Of a stretch of 64,000 nt of DNA, positions 21,240 through 32,939 are shown piece after piece; within the stretch, counting starts at the first letter, position 1, and every line of letters begins with the position of its first letter. The notes beneath the pieces are model-generated. The model was not told where the DNA came from. It did no database searches and worked only from the letters and a program-made list of their open reading frames with translations. The position numbers and the translations under genes were made by a program. Origin of the DNA: Yponomeuta sedellus (Eukaryota; Arthropoda; Insecta; Lepidoptera; Yponomeutidae); NCBI GenBank assembly GCA_934045075.1, contig OW203736.1:19046805-19110804 (forward strand). The letters run 5' to 3'.

Positions 21240-22560
21240 GAAAAAAAAGATTTCTTAGATTAAGACAATATCCTATTGGTCAAGGCAATCCGTGATTCAT
21301 ATATGGCGGAAACAATATTATCTTGAATAAAGTAAAATACTGTCTCAGTTTTGTTGTCTTCATCTAAAACACTCATTCTTGAAACAAGAAAGTTAAGTTT
21401 TATTTCGGAAATAAACTAATGTCTTGATGAAAGAATATATAATGTTTCAGGAATAAGCAAGAATTTGATATATTTTCTTTGAAGAACATACATTGTTTTA
21501 GCTAAAGAAAAACTGTCTCCGAACAGTCATTCATTCAGTCATTCACTCATTCTTCAAACTGCTAATATTCTTAAAACAGAACATATTTGTCTTGCAGCGA
21601 GACTCGATGTTTTATGCTAAGACAATATTTTCTTAGATGAAGCGTCTACTATTTTAGCTAAAAATAAATTTATTTTGAGAGAAGACTCGTTTATTTCGTA
21701 CTAAGTCAATATTTTCTTAGGATAAGCCGCTACTATTCTTAGCTGAATAGAAATGTATATTGTAGGAAGACTTCATTGTTTCATACTGAGACAATACTTT
21801 CTTGGGAGGAGCCTGTACTATTCTTAGATCAAGAGAAATTTCTTTAGATAGAAGACTTCTTTGTTTCATACTAAAACTATATTTTCTTAGGAGAAGCCTT
21901 TAGTATTCTTAGCCGAAGAGAAATGTATTTCATACTAAGACAATTTTTTCTTAGGATAAGCCTCTAATATTCATAAATGTGTTTTGTAGGAACAATTCAT
22001 TGTTTCATACTGAGACAATATTTTCTAGGGAGAAGACTGTACCATTCTTAGATCAAGAGAAATTTGTTTCGATAGAAAACTTCTTTGTTTCATACTAAAA
22101 AAATATGTTCTTACTATTATTCTTAGCCGAAAAGAAATTTGTTTCATAATAAGACAATATTGTCTTAGAAGAAGCATCTACTATTCTTAGCTGAAGAGAC
22201 ATTTGTTTTGAGAGAAGAGTCTTATGTTTTCTACTGAGAGAATATTTTCTTGGAAGAAGATACTACTATTTTTAGTTGAAGAGCCGTTCGTTTTGGGACA
22301 AGACTTGTTTGTTTCCTACTGAGAGAATATTTTCTTGGGAGAACGTACTAATATTCTTAGCTGAAGAGACATAAATTTTGGGACAATACTTGTTTGTTTC
22401 CTACTAAGAGAATATTATCTTGGGAGAAGCTTCTACTATTTTTAGCTAAAGAGACATTCGTTTTGAGAGGATATTTTTTATGCTTCATACTGAGACAATA
22501 TTTTCTAGCTTAAGTTTATCCCAATGACACTTCATCCAAAAGAATATTGTCTCATTACAA
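21240..22560. repeat. Element B left subterminal array
   Basis: About 15 degenerate units of roughly 85-100 bases, each with variants of actaagacaatattttctta, then tactattcttagctgaagag, then agaagacttctttgtttcat. Conservation is in short words and spacing is irregular. Only a few chance open frames occur. Confidence 0.7.
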
Positions 22561-22891
22561 GACTGTACCCTCTTACACGTAGGTATTCCCATAAAACAAA
22601 CAACTCTTAAGCTAACTATTGCTAAGGCATTGATGAGCATTTTTATGTAGAGGGTTACATAAAAATGCTTATCCAATTAACATTAACAAGCTTTGTTGAA
22701 ACGTCTCACATAAAAAAACTCCAGCTAATGGTAGGTATACTATACATACAGGAATGAAAGTAAACAGATTGATTAATGGTAGGCAACACTTATTTATTAT
22801 CGATAAAAATTGAACATATACCTATTGTCTAAATTAAACACTTGAATAGTGTATTAAAAGCCTTATAGGCAGATTTATAGACGTACCTGAC

Positions 22892-23029
22892 CTTGTCTAT
22901 AATCAGGTAAAATTTACCGTGGAAATCTTCGTCGGAAGTGCAATGTATGATGTACGGCTGGACGGCCTTTTGTTTTCCTGATGCGGTGGTGAATATTTCG
23001 TCAATTTTCTTTTGTACATCCCCAGGTGT
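22892..23029 (-). pseudogene. Element B cargo gene, exon c
   Basis: 138-nt minus-strand block between TTTCTAG acceptor (AG at 23031-23030) and GTCAGG donor. It encodes GDVQKKIDEIFTTASGKQKA, then VQPYIIHCTSDEDF and GKFYLIIDK. This lines up with the last part of the element A gene (EIGQAIQLRLKTLSDKG, QPYVMIVG, TYLVIG): spacing and the QPY-I core are shared, sequence identity is modest. Open throughout, but other exons of the copy are broken. Confidence 0.55.
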
Positions 23030-23740
23030 CTAGAAAGTAAAGGTCACCATTTAAACGCCCGTTTCACTCAACATGGAAAGTATTAAGATACAAGCGTAAA
23101 AATCATTTAAAAAAATATAGAAAAGCTGATTAAAACTATAGATTAAACTATTTGCGATGCAAGGTTGTGATCTAAAATAATAATAACTAAATTAATTATT
23201 ACGATTTTTTTCTAATTTCAAGATTGGAGGATTGAAATAGGAAAAGATTGGATAATCCAAAACCAATCCATACTAGGCCTCATGGTGGAGTATGTATGGC
23301 CTATACCTTCCTCAGGGAAGAGACCCGCGCCCCTCGGTGGGGATATAATGAGTTGATGATGATAACTAAATTTAAAAGTTGGTTTCTACAGGGTGTTGAT
23401 TTGTACAGTTAAATCCGACTCAGGGGTGGTTATTTATATGATACTGAAGAAAAATAAATATAAACATTTTTTAGTGAAAATCACCTTAAATCCCCGGTAT
23501 TGCGGCGCAGGCGGCGAGCGCGCGGGCGCACTCTCGAAACCCCCGTCAGACCCATCAAGTGCAAACGATAGAAGCTAAGCCATATTAGTAACTTTTTAGG
23601 CGATTTTCACAAAAAAAAAAAAAAATTATCTACTCTGCTCGTATTATCTAATGCAGGTTATAAAGGGAATAATGAGCAATAATTTACAGTTACACCCCTA
23701 TGAGAAAAGTACAATTTTAAATCGATTCATAATTAAATTA

Positions 23741-24060
23741 GGTATATGGCGGGACGACCTCGCAAACTTTCTGCCGGGGTGACAGGGAGAAGTTGAGAGC
23801 TAAAGAGGAGGCCTTCGCCCAGGAGTGGAACACTAAATCGGCTAATTAAAAATATAATTAAAATGTATCGACGATCTCTGTGGCGCAGTGTTTAGCGCGT
23901 CTGCCTACCATGCGAGAGGTCCCGGGTTCGAATCCCGGCTGGGGACAAAAAACCCAGGATGTTTACATGTTTGTGACGTCGCTGTTTCTGGTTCCCTCGA
24001 CACAGGGTATCCTAGTGTGGGGCCAGAAGCAATGTATGTGCCTGTATGTAAACGTTAAAT
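23741..24060 (+). repeat. RTE tail remnant followed by S1 SINE
   Basis: 23741-23853 is a decayed RTE-LINE C-terminus (WRDDLANFLPG and EAFAQEWNTKSA in broken frames). 23869-24058 is an S1 tRNA-derived SINE: gtggcgcagtgtttagcgcg (A box) and cccgggttcgaatcccgg (B box), then a body ending in tatgtaaacgttaaatg. The SINE tail abuts the donor side of cargo exon b. Other S1 copies: 44262-44456 (minus), 47390-47580 and 61478-61680. Confidence 0.75.
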
Positions 24061-24077
24061 GTTATGTATATACTCAC

Positions 24078-24713
24078 CGGTATTTGTTAATCCGTCAATA
24101 TATTCGACCAACGCCACTGTCTCCTCTTTCGAATTTTGATGTTTTTTAATATTCTTAACTTTTTCGATAAATTCGTCCCAAAATAGGTAAAATTTATTCG
24201 ATTTTTCAGGATATATTGCCACGAAGTCTAAATGGATCTGAAAAAGAAAACCAATGAGTTGTCTGTATAGTGCCACAAAGTTTCTGATCCAGTAAAGTTG
24301 TCAAAAATATGAAAACGTCAAGTTTAATATGACAAAAGTGACGCATTCATTAATGGAGATTAAAAAAATCTTACCAAGACATCGCTTCTGACATGTTTAA
24401 TGGTAAAATAAATATGGGCCAATTTGCGATAAATCCTTCTACAGCGTCATAGGTACTGTGTCAATTGGCGGAGTTCATGAGTAGCTTTCCACTTCTTGAT
24501 AACATCATCACAAGGTTCTGTGTTGTTTTTTAACCACACAACATCATCTCTGGGAGTATCTAAAACGTGGACTATATGATTAGTATCGCATTATGAATAA
24601 AAAAATACCAAAAAAAGGCCACGAAAAAGAAAAACTTACCAACTTTACCCACCAACCCATCATTTAATGTCTTTGTCCACTTCCCATGACGTTAGCAATT
24701 TTTCTATGTTCAT
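24078..24713 (-). pseudogene. Element B cargo gene, first exons (1, a, b), broken
   Basis: Exon 1 (24713-24640) starts with ATG, encodes MNIEKLLTSWEVDKDIK, then an in-frame TGA, and ends at a GTAAGT donor. Exon a (24559-24375) encodes DDVVWLKNNTEPCDDVIKKW, hits a stop, then resumes in another frame as YDAVEGFIANWPIF. Exon b (24237-24078) encodes IHLDFVAIYPEKSNKFYLFW, then DEFIEKVKNI, donor GTGAGT. Exon a matches DDLLWLHNSSEPWD...KW and exon b matches LLNDFDELYED...K of element A. A GC-rich patch upstream (24760-24840) may be the old promoter. The segment carrying the ELFPGE-type motif in element A was not found. Confidence 0.55.
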
Positions 24714-25100
24714 TTTCACTTTCTTACTACAATAGGACGAGAGCGAATTAAATCCATGTGATGCGCTGCATGCACTGCGCGGGTGCGCGGAAAAAAAGGA
24801 ATGGCCCTAACGCAGCGCGGAACAACGACCATAGTGTTGCCAACCCCTTCGGAAAAAATTCTCTAAGAAAATGTTTAAATCCCCCTGAAAACCTCAAATT
24901 TTTGGTTTTTTGAATTTGTTATATCTATGTACAAATAACATTTCATTGGTATGTGAACAAAAGTGAAAGGTTAACAAATACTTTTCACTCATGAAATAAA
25001 ACGAATTTTGTTGGTACTTTTATTTTACACTTTCGGCATCGTACTTTATAGCACAATCTTACAAGTTATAAATTAGAAAAGTTTCAAAATCGAATTGTGA

Positions 25101-25788
25101 TTGATGGATGAATTCATAAGCCCATCAGCTGTGTGCCGTACGTTGTCGTTCGGTCGTTCTCGGCTGCATTCAATGTCATCTTCTTGTAGGACTAAAAAAA
25201 GTAATTCAATTCACTGCTATTGTAAGTTTCAATCGTCAGAACAACCCCTAAAAACCCCAAAATATTCTTTCCTTTGCCTTGATGATCAACCACTAGATTT
25301 ATTAAATAATATCTACTTATTTACATGAACGCTTGTAGAGATTTCATGTGCTGAAGACTGTGCCTACTGTTTATTGCAATTAAGGTGCCAAAACACCCTC
25401 ACAGTATGATTTTTTTTGTTGTGTGTACCTATAGCAAGTATTATGAACAGCTAATAATAATAATACTATTAGCTGCTTATGTTTCCGAGATTTATGCAAT
25501 ATTCGTCGCGTGGCAATTTTCGCTCATCTGTCTGGACCCATACGGATTACGTGGCCTACTCAAATTAACGGCGTCATTGTCCTTGGAAGTGTCACACTTA
25601 TATGTTGTCAGTGCAACAGTTGTTAAAGATATTTTTATTTCTATATTAGTTGGAGTTGACTGACATTCTTATATACTGTAACGACAATAACTGTATACTT
25701 AGTACTTTTCTGTTGTGCTGAGAACTGTGAGAGATTAATGACAACAATGACGAATTAGCGACAATTCGAGTAGATCCACCCGGTCTGC
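25101..25788. other. Element B interior, unassigned
   Basis: Open frames at 25101-25328 and 25385-25663 (plus) have no recognisable motif, and no splice pattern supports them. I regard them as chance frames. Confidence 0.4.
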
Positions 25789-26001
25789 CTAATTCCACTT
25801 GAGTTTTGCGGGCACATCAGATCCAATATTAGTCATTTTGGTTCTGGAGCGAGCGAGCGTGGTGTTTTTAATTCGGTCAATCCTTCTTGCATCTAGAATG
25901 CTGCGCCCCATCGCCCATTGGCAAACCTTAAACTTTGTTTTCAGATGTTCGTTCAGAGCAGGTTTTTCACCGTCGTAGGCTAGGATGGGCGTAAAACACA
26001 A
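25789..26001 (-). mobile_element. RTE-type LINE ORF2 fragment
   Basis: 70-codon minus-strand frame containing KVCQWAMGRSILDARRIDRI and PAKLKWN, the region before the C-terminus of RTE/BovB-like reverse transcriptases (same region as 12368-12480, plus strand). Isolated and truncated at both ends. Confidence 0.7.
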
Positions 26002-27233
26002 GAATTATTAAGGTTTGCTTCAGGCAAGTAGGTACTAACTTGCCCTTCATTAACTGTTTCATGGACCAGAAGCTCTTCCAGGAGATCTCGATATGATGAT
26101 TGATTTCATTATTCTGCCTGTATTCAAAGGAGACTATCTGGCCCAAGTATTGTATACCTACTCTTCAACGTACTGTATATCCTGTCTATCCACCTCGACC
26201 CTCCCTCCGAAGTTATAAGGGTTCTTTTTCTTTTGAGTTACGGAAACCCAAGAATAGAAAGTTCAGCCCGTTTTTACTCAGTTTTATTTTGTCAAATTGT
26301 ACAAAAAGGTTTTTCATCTCAAAGGCTCGGAAAGAGAATCTCTATTAGCTTCACCAGCTAAAAAGGAGTAAAAGCGTAATTTAAATTTCTAACTATTTTT
26401 GCGCCCTTCCTCGCTGAATTGAGATGAACAGATATGTATTTCGCACATGTGCAATGTTATTTGCGTCTCGTCCATGTGAATCCCTCGCTACGCTAATGTT
26501 TCTTTTTTTGCAAAATAAAGGGCATATTCATCTCGAAATACGCATTTCACTGGGAGATGAGTCTTAAACTAGCAACACTTTTAGTCAGCGCTGTACGTCG
26601 CCGTCTATAGTGCATGCATACAGGCGCAGTGCAGGCAGACACGTTCAGACACGTTTGGCTTATTTAAAAATTTTTGTTTACGTCGAAGAATATGTTTCTT
26701 GAGGTGAAATAGGTACTCTTGAATTAGATTTTAAGTGACGTGAAGTCAAAACTATGAATCTTGGTGGTCTAGTAACCGAATTTAACTGATAGTGTTTTGT
26801 TTAGCTTGCCTTAGGTCTGTAAGTAGGTGCTTAATACCTATAGCACAATAAATTAGATCTAAACAGGAAAAGCACTTTACAGGAAAGGGGAAAATCTTAT
26901 TTCTATATACCTACATGACTGACTTTTTATACCTACTAGGTGACCCGGCAAACGTTGTTTCGCCTTATAAATTAAACGTACCGAATATACATAGTTACCT
27001 TCCTATAAAAATTCGTCAAAATCGGTCAGGTCTTTTCGGCCGAGTACCTAGAACCTAACACTGTGATACAACTGATACAAGAATTTTATAGTTATAGGTA
27101 TTTAATTAGATTAGATGAAGCTAGATGAAAGATGTTGTAGGAATATTTTGTTCTTATCAAGTACCTACAGGGGCTGCAAAGTTCATTTTTGGTGTTATTT
27201 CCCCATTCCTTAACAAGTGTACCTATGTATATT
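26002..27233. other. Element B interior, non-coding
   Basis: No gene recognised. A common moth repeat motif (gtgacccggcaaacgttgtt) starts near 26940. The rest is AT-rich, with short runs such as taggtacc typical of lepidopteran intergenic DNA. Confidence 0.4.
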
Positions 27234-28101
27234 TTTAGGGTTCCGTACCCAAAGGACCCGGAACGGACCCTATCACTGAGACTCCGCTGTCCGTTTGTCC
27301 GTCTGTCACCAGGCTGTATCTCATGAACCGTAAAGCCGATTTTATATTACGTATTTGTGGCATGAAAATTAATGTCGTGATATGAGTTTTATCGATATGT
27401 TCACGTCTAATTTAGGAATTTTGTAATGCATGCATTAATTTCGCGACAGCTTAAGAATTTCGTGTCCTGCGCGATTTTTTTGGTGAAGTTAGTGTCATGC
27501 AAATAATTTCATAATGTAGATGCGTCGCGAAGCTAGTGTCGCCTCTACCAACGTGTTTTTTTCTTGATACCTAGTCTTTTTTTAAGTCTATATAGAAGCA
27601 TCTCTTTAAAAACTAAATTGAATACAGAAGAATATAGCTTTGATGCCGATGGAACATGGTTACTGCGATACTGACGATTTCACGACACTAATACTACGTA
27701 ACGAAATTACTTCGTAAAAAAATAATAAATATCGAAACTACATGATACAACGACAACAGATGATGTAGGTACTTATGTTGCCTTGTTATAGCGGCTACAG
27801 AAATACATCATCTATAACACCGAATATTAAAAAACTGTATAAAGTAAACATTTAAGGGGGGCTCTCGCACAACAAATATCTATTTTTTTGCTCAATATTG
27901 ATAACGGCAACAGGTAGACGATAAAAATATTCATAGAATATTGAGCTATATTATGTACTTTAAAAATATCTAAATAATTGAAATAAAATAAATATCTAAC
28001 GGGGGCTCCCATACAACAAACATGATTTTTTTTGCCGTTTTCATAGATAATGGTACAGAACCCTTCGTGCGCGAGTCCGCCTCGCACTTGGCCGGGTTTT
28101 T
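27234..28101 (+). repeat. Dispersed moth repeat, 'agggttccgtaccc' to 'cttggccgggttttt'
   Basis: Starts agggttccgtacccaaagg and contains caccaggctgtatctcatga; ends cgcctcgcacttggccgggt. Both ends are familiar from high-copy lepidopteran repeats. Two related internal blocks (about 27845-27905 and 27985-28045, both with gggggctc...caacaaa) show an internal duplication. Confidence 0.6.
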
Positions 28102-28659
28102 AGAGTTACGCCTGTGTTTGTAAATTTGTTTTTTACTGGGCTGTCTTTTGAAGAGACAATGTAAATATAAATGTAGTAATAAGTTTTATTAATAATACCC
28201 TAAAATTAAATATGATATCAAAAAGGCACCAATGAGTGCATTTTTGTCCTTAAAATTCTAACCTACCTTCCGAAACGATCGTATGAAAAACTATAAGTGC
28301 ACGTTAGTTTAAAGGTGCACATTTTAGAATCGCATTCGATTTACTAAATATAAATAGGTAGGTATGACCTTTCTGTCTTATATTTTTGATTTTACTAACG
28401 AACGCTACGCAAACACCGGCCGCTATTAAGTGTGGGTTTGAAACACCATGATGCTTGAAAACAAGATGTGAAAGTTATTCAACGAAGAATATAAGTAGGT
28501 AGGTAGTAATTTTGGCTGAACACAAAGATTTTCTTTAACAAAAGAAATGTATTGGTTAAAAATCAGTTCTTTCAGTGAAGAGATAACGCATTTTAAAGTA
28601 AAATAACCCTTGTTTCTTTGAAACTTCATTCTCAAGTCAAGGATAATCTATTTCGGTAA

Positions 28660-29975
28660 AAAGTAATGGGAGTTTCTTGATGGAAAATAATATATATTTG
28701 CAACGTAAGATAATATTGTGTTGCATCAAAAAAATGTGGTCTTGGTTTGAAACGTTCCTAAAGTTTGCGTCCAAAATATGAAAACTATCTAGCGAAGAAT
28801 AGTTAGTTATTTCGGCTATAGGTACAATATGGTGATTTTTTTGACTCTAGAAAATAATGTCTCGGATCAAAATATGTATATTTGTTCAGTGAAGAGAAAC
28901 ATTATTCTTTAAATAAAAACCCTTAGCCTCCAATCAAAACGAATATTCTCAAGTCAAGAATATTCAAGAATAATTTATTTTGGTACCAAGTATTGGTAGT
29001 TTATTGATGGAAAAATATATATTCTTGGCATGCAAAATAGTATTGTGATGCATTGATAAAATATGTAGCCTTGGTTTAAAACACCTAAAAGCTTGAGAAT
29101 AAGATAAAAAAAAACTCTAACCAAGTGTATGGTAATTTCTGCTCAACAATATGTATTTTATGGACGCAAGTAAATGATTTCTTGGTCAAGAATATACCTT
29201 TATTTTCAGTAAAGACAAATGTATTTTTAAAATTAAAACAAAAACTTTTTCTTCTGTTGAAACAAAAAATCTCAAGTCAAGAATAACAAATCAAGAATAA
29301 TATAATTTGGTCGGAAGTTATCTCAATTTCTTGATGGGAGAATATAAATTCTTTTTATGCGAAACAATACTGTCTTCTCTTTAGAAAATATGAGATCTTG
29401 ATTTAAAATTCATTGAGTTTTAGATCAATATATTAATATTCTTTTATGAAGATACTGTGATTCTTATGTCAAAAATAAACGATATGTTTTGAACCAAAAA
29501 AAGTTTTTTCTTAGAACTAAGCAAACTTTCTTGAACTAAAATATTCTCATAGTCTTCCTTCAAGAATAAGGAAAGTCAATCAAAACGAGACGATAATGTT
29601 TTTGTATCGAGAAAACTTTCTCAAGATAAGAATTTATATTTCTTAATTCGATTCAATTGTTAGTGTTTTAAGGGAAGTTTTTTTTTTCTTTATTTAAGAT
29701 AATAGCGTCTTGAATGAAGAGATTTCTATTTTGGTTTAATATTTTTATTGTTTACTGTCAAGAAATAGTGATATTCTTCAATTGAGATTAGTTAATCTTC
29801 AATTAAAAATATATTTCTTCAGTCAAGAATAAAAAGGAAGATAATATTATTCTTTAATCAAGTAAACACTTTTTCTTGGCTTGAGAATATTTACTTAAAT
29901 CAAAATAATATTTACTTCAATTAAAACAATATGTCTGAGAATATTCATATTCTTCGATTAAGCATTCCTTTTTTT
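28660..29975. repeat. Element B right subterminal array
   Basis: Degenerate units rich in tcaagaat, ttcttga, ctcaagtcaagaat and tttcttgatgg, running to the right terminal repeat. It mirrors the left array in length and word composition, though the units are too diverged to align by eye throughout. Confidence 0.6.
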
Positions 29976-30321
29976 CCGTGCAGAGACCAGGGACTGCCAC
30001 TTGCCACGATCCTGACAGATCATCTATATAGTTTTATACTAAAAGGGTCTAATCACGATTATTTATTAGGTAAAACGTAATTACCTTATCACCTATAGAT
30101 GTAAATAATATTAATATATAAAAACTTCAGCCTTTGGATTCAAAGTAACACTACACATACTTCTCAAGAACCTCATTTCTACTTCATTAATTCTACTTTC
30201 TTGCTTCTTTCGCCACACCCAAGTCTCGCTAAATAAATATTTCACTAAATAAATATTTAAGTATCTAAAGTTCTGTCCCGCTCTTTACTGAAAACAATTA
30301 AGAAACAGCACTACATGTAAC

Positions 30322-30560
30322 TATTAAAAACCTATTTAGAGGCTAAAAATTTCACCCATGCCGGGATTCGAACCCGCAACCTCTGGCTATCCGTACCAGC
30401 GCTCTACCAATTGAGCCAATGGGCGACTCACGGCATCAGTGAAATTTCGAACCTCTTTACAATATTCTCTGTATTACGTACAGGCTTTTTAGCCTCTAAA
30501 TAGGTTTTTAAATTTGTTCCTTAGCAAGGGTTAGTGCATTAAAAATTAAAATAGTGTAAT
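30322..30560 (-). repeat. S2 tRNA-derived SINE
   Basis: The minus strand reads gcccattggctcaattggta (A box) and gcgggttcgaatcccgg (B box), with aaacctatttagaggctaaa at the end. Fullest S2 copy on this strand. 30642-30900 repeats 13900-14145. Confidence 0.75.
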
Positions 30561-31083
30561 GTAACTATTAGTTAGCGAAATTCTCATTTCAGAAACTGGC
30601 CCTTATTATGTTTAAATTTTGTACTTTACAGGTTGTCATGTACACACGAAACATTTAGCAGGACATTACATACAGTCTATTTATCCTTGTCAATTTAAGT
30701 AAACAATATTCTACCGGTTTAGTATGAATGAAGTAACGTAGGACACTATTTTAGACAACACGCTGCCAATTTCATAAACAAAGTTCATGAACTTGCGCGA
30801 AAATATCTAGCCTTGGCATCAAACGTCAATATAAGAAGAGAACCGTAAGAAATAACATGTACAAAGGCTAGCTTATCTCTGAAAGAGATTTCTTCCACCA
30901 AACCCTCCTTTCAGGCCCCGACCCAGCCTTCCCTATTATGTTTAAATGTCGTAGTGCCCTTACAGCGTGTCTTATACTCCTAAAATTCCAAAACCGGAAC
31001 GTAATTAACGAAATGACATGACAATGAAATGAATAAATTCACTGACATTGTAATTGTAGGGTGTACGGGATGTAATCGATCGA

Positions 31084-31250
31084 TATCAACCCTTGTACGT
31101 TCCCACTGCTGGGGCACGGGTCTCTTCTTGCATCGCAGGAAGGTTTGACCATACTCCACCACAGAGGCCAAGTCCGGACTGGTGGAGGATTGTAAGACAG
31201 TGGCCTTACTGTCAGAAGTTATCAAGCCGCCCATAAGGCCTCTGACATGA
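31084..31250 (+). repeat. R1 repeat, 3-prime truncated
   Basis: Matches the first half of the R1 copy at 5948 (cactgctggggcacgggtct and aagacagtggc) and stops at tctgacatg. 31251-31886 shows no recognisable feature. Confidence 0.65.
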
Positions 31251-31886
31251 CTGTATTAATATTATTAGAATAGTTTTAAAAAACCTATTTAGTATAATTA
31301 TTAGAATAGTTTTTCGCATTATACTGATGATCTGATGCAATCTTCTAAAAGTGATTCGTAACAGAGCTGTTAATTCCAATGCGACATTGTTCGCGCTGGG
31401 AACCACGCTGCGAACGCAGTGAACGAGAATGTGGTTTGTAAATTAATTAATCACGGATTAAAATTAAATCGGTGTCACTCACGGTTTAGCTTTTGTTCTA
31501 TCCGAGAGAGAAATCAAATGAAAATTATTGAGAGCTGGCTATCTGCGTACAGCCATGATTAAAAGACGGTCTACTAGGCAAGGATTTTATTCTATTTTAT
31601 ATGAGCTCTACCGTGACACTCATACGAGGTTCTGACAAAATACCAATGTCACGGGTTATCAACCGGGAACCTGTAATATCAGGTACCTATTCTATTACTA
31701 CACAAGTGAAACACGAGTCACGCTAATAATCAAATACAGATTGATATTTTCCTAGGATTCTGTAGTCGAAAAGGAACCCTTATAATTTGGCCATGCCCCA
31801 ATTTCTAGTGTCTAGTCTGTCTGAGACAGCAAGGACAAGAAAACTGAAATATATCATAGATATACGTATTAATTAGCAGCGCCCCC

Positions 31887-32130
31887 TGCAGTACAATTCC
31901 ACCAAACTGCGATCCCCAACCCGCATGGCCAGCGTGGGGATTACAGGCATTACCCCCCAATGATTGCGCTATGGCGCTCGTTAGGGGAGGGCTATGTCCA
32001 GCAGTGGACTAATATAGCCTGAAGAAGAAGATTCCCGTTGGTCCCGGCCATTTGTCTTCGTCCTTGGCTCGGGAACAATTGGGTGCAGTCGCGTGCACTT
32101 ACATGTAAACACGTTAGAACCTTGTCACGT
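31887..32130 (-). mobile_element. Chimera: LTR piece, gag piece and RTE tail, inverted
   Basis: Read on the minus strand, 32129-32092 matches the LTR at 33569-33608 (acaaggttctaacgtgttta) with about one mismatch. 32088-32047 matches the gag region at 34902-34943 (cacccaattgttcccgagcc), and 32030-31887 matches the RTE-type tail at 34957-35105. The order is the same as in the larger copy, but the sequence between LTR and gag piece is missing. Confidence 0.65.
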
Positions 32131-32149
32131 ATGTCAAGATACGTATTAA

Positions 32150-32340
32150 TTGTCTGCCTCGATGGTCAAGGGTTAACACGCTTCACTACTGAAACAGAGG
32201 TCGTGGGTTCGATTTACACTGGAGGCCGCCGTAATAAATTAGTAAAATGACCTCATTCTGGGTGTATTTCCATGTTTGTATTTTCCTGTCTGGTTACCTT
32301 AACGCAGGGTATGCAAGTTTGACCAGGACAGGTGATTAAC
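32150..32340 (+). repeat. Degenerate tRNA-like SINE
   Basis: Contains cctcgatggtcaagggttaa (A-box like) and gtcgtgggttcgattt (B box), followed by a body with ttttcctgtctggttacctt and an acgcagggtat motif like the S1 body. 32341-32900 shows no recognised feature. Confidence 0.5.
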
Positions 32341-32939
32341 AGGTGTTATGTTGAAGTTATTATTATAATACTGTGTAGAAGTTATAACGCCGACAAAACT
32401 GTAGGTTAAGGATAAAATTGGATACCTCTCCTACACCTAAATTATGGATGCATTTTTTCTTTACCTACCATAGTGTTCAGCATAAATGCATTTTAGATTT
32501 AGGGTTCTGTTTGTGAATAACAAGATCTGTTTGTTTGCCTTGAGATTAAATAAAAAAATTCGGAACGCAAAAAAATTCTACTAGTAAAGCGCAGTTTTTA
32601 GTTAGACAAGGACGTCCGGCCCTCCCTCCTCATCGTGAATAAAATTAAGGCAGTACAAATACAAAAACATAAAATTAACTTAAAAGGATAACTCTTACGA
32701 CCGGCACAGTACAGGTAGTACACAGTAGGCTGCACAAGTTAACGAGTAATTGGCGAGTTGGCGACCAACAAAAAAAGGAAAACTGCGAAAAAATCCATTG
32801 AAAATTACTTGTAAAGTTAGTTCCTTAAAAGAGGTAAAAACCGCCTCCTTCCACCCTACCCTGCACTTTTTTCTCATACATAGAGTAGAAATAAGGCTAT
32901 TTCTGTCCATAGCGTTACCACTATATACATAGCGTGAGG

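Larger units (their letters stand above)
21236..29980 (-). mobile_element. Element B: 8.7-kb CACGG-ended (CACTA/EnSpm-like) DNA element
   Basis: Left end cacggaaaaaaaag (21236) and right end tttttttccgtg (to 29980) are inverted repeats flanked on both sides by CA (21234-21235, 29981-29982). Related uninterrupted repeats at 4928 and 49560 (minus) have only one CA at this point (taggcagac, taggcagag), which supports a 2-bp duplication of the target. Both ends carry over 1 kb of degenerate repeats (about 21240-22560 and 28660-29975). The centre holds a decayed multi-exon gene on the minus strand, related to that of element A, plus nested SINE and LINE scraps. No transposase found. Confidence 0.65.
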
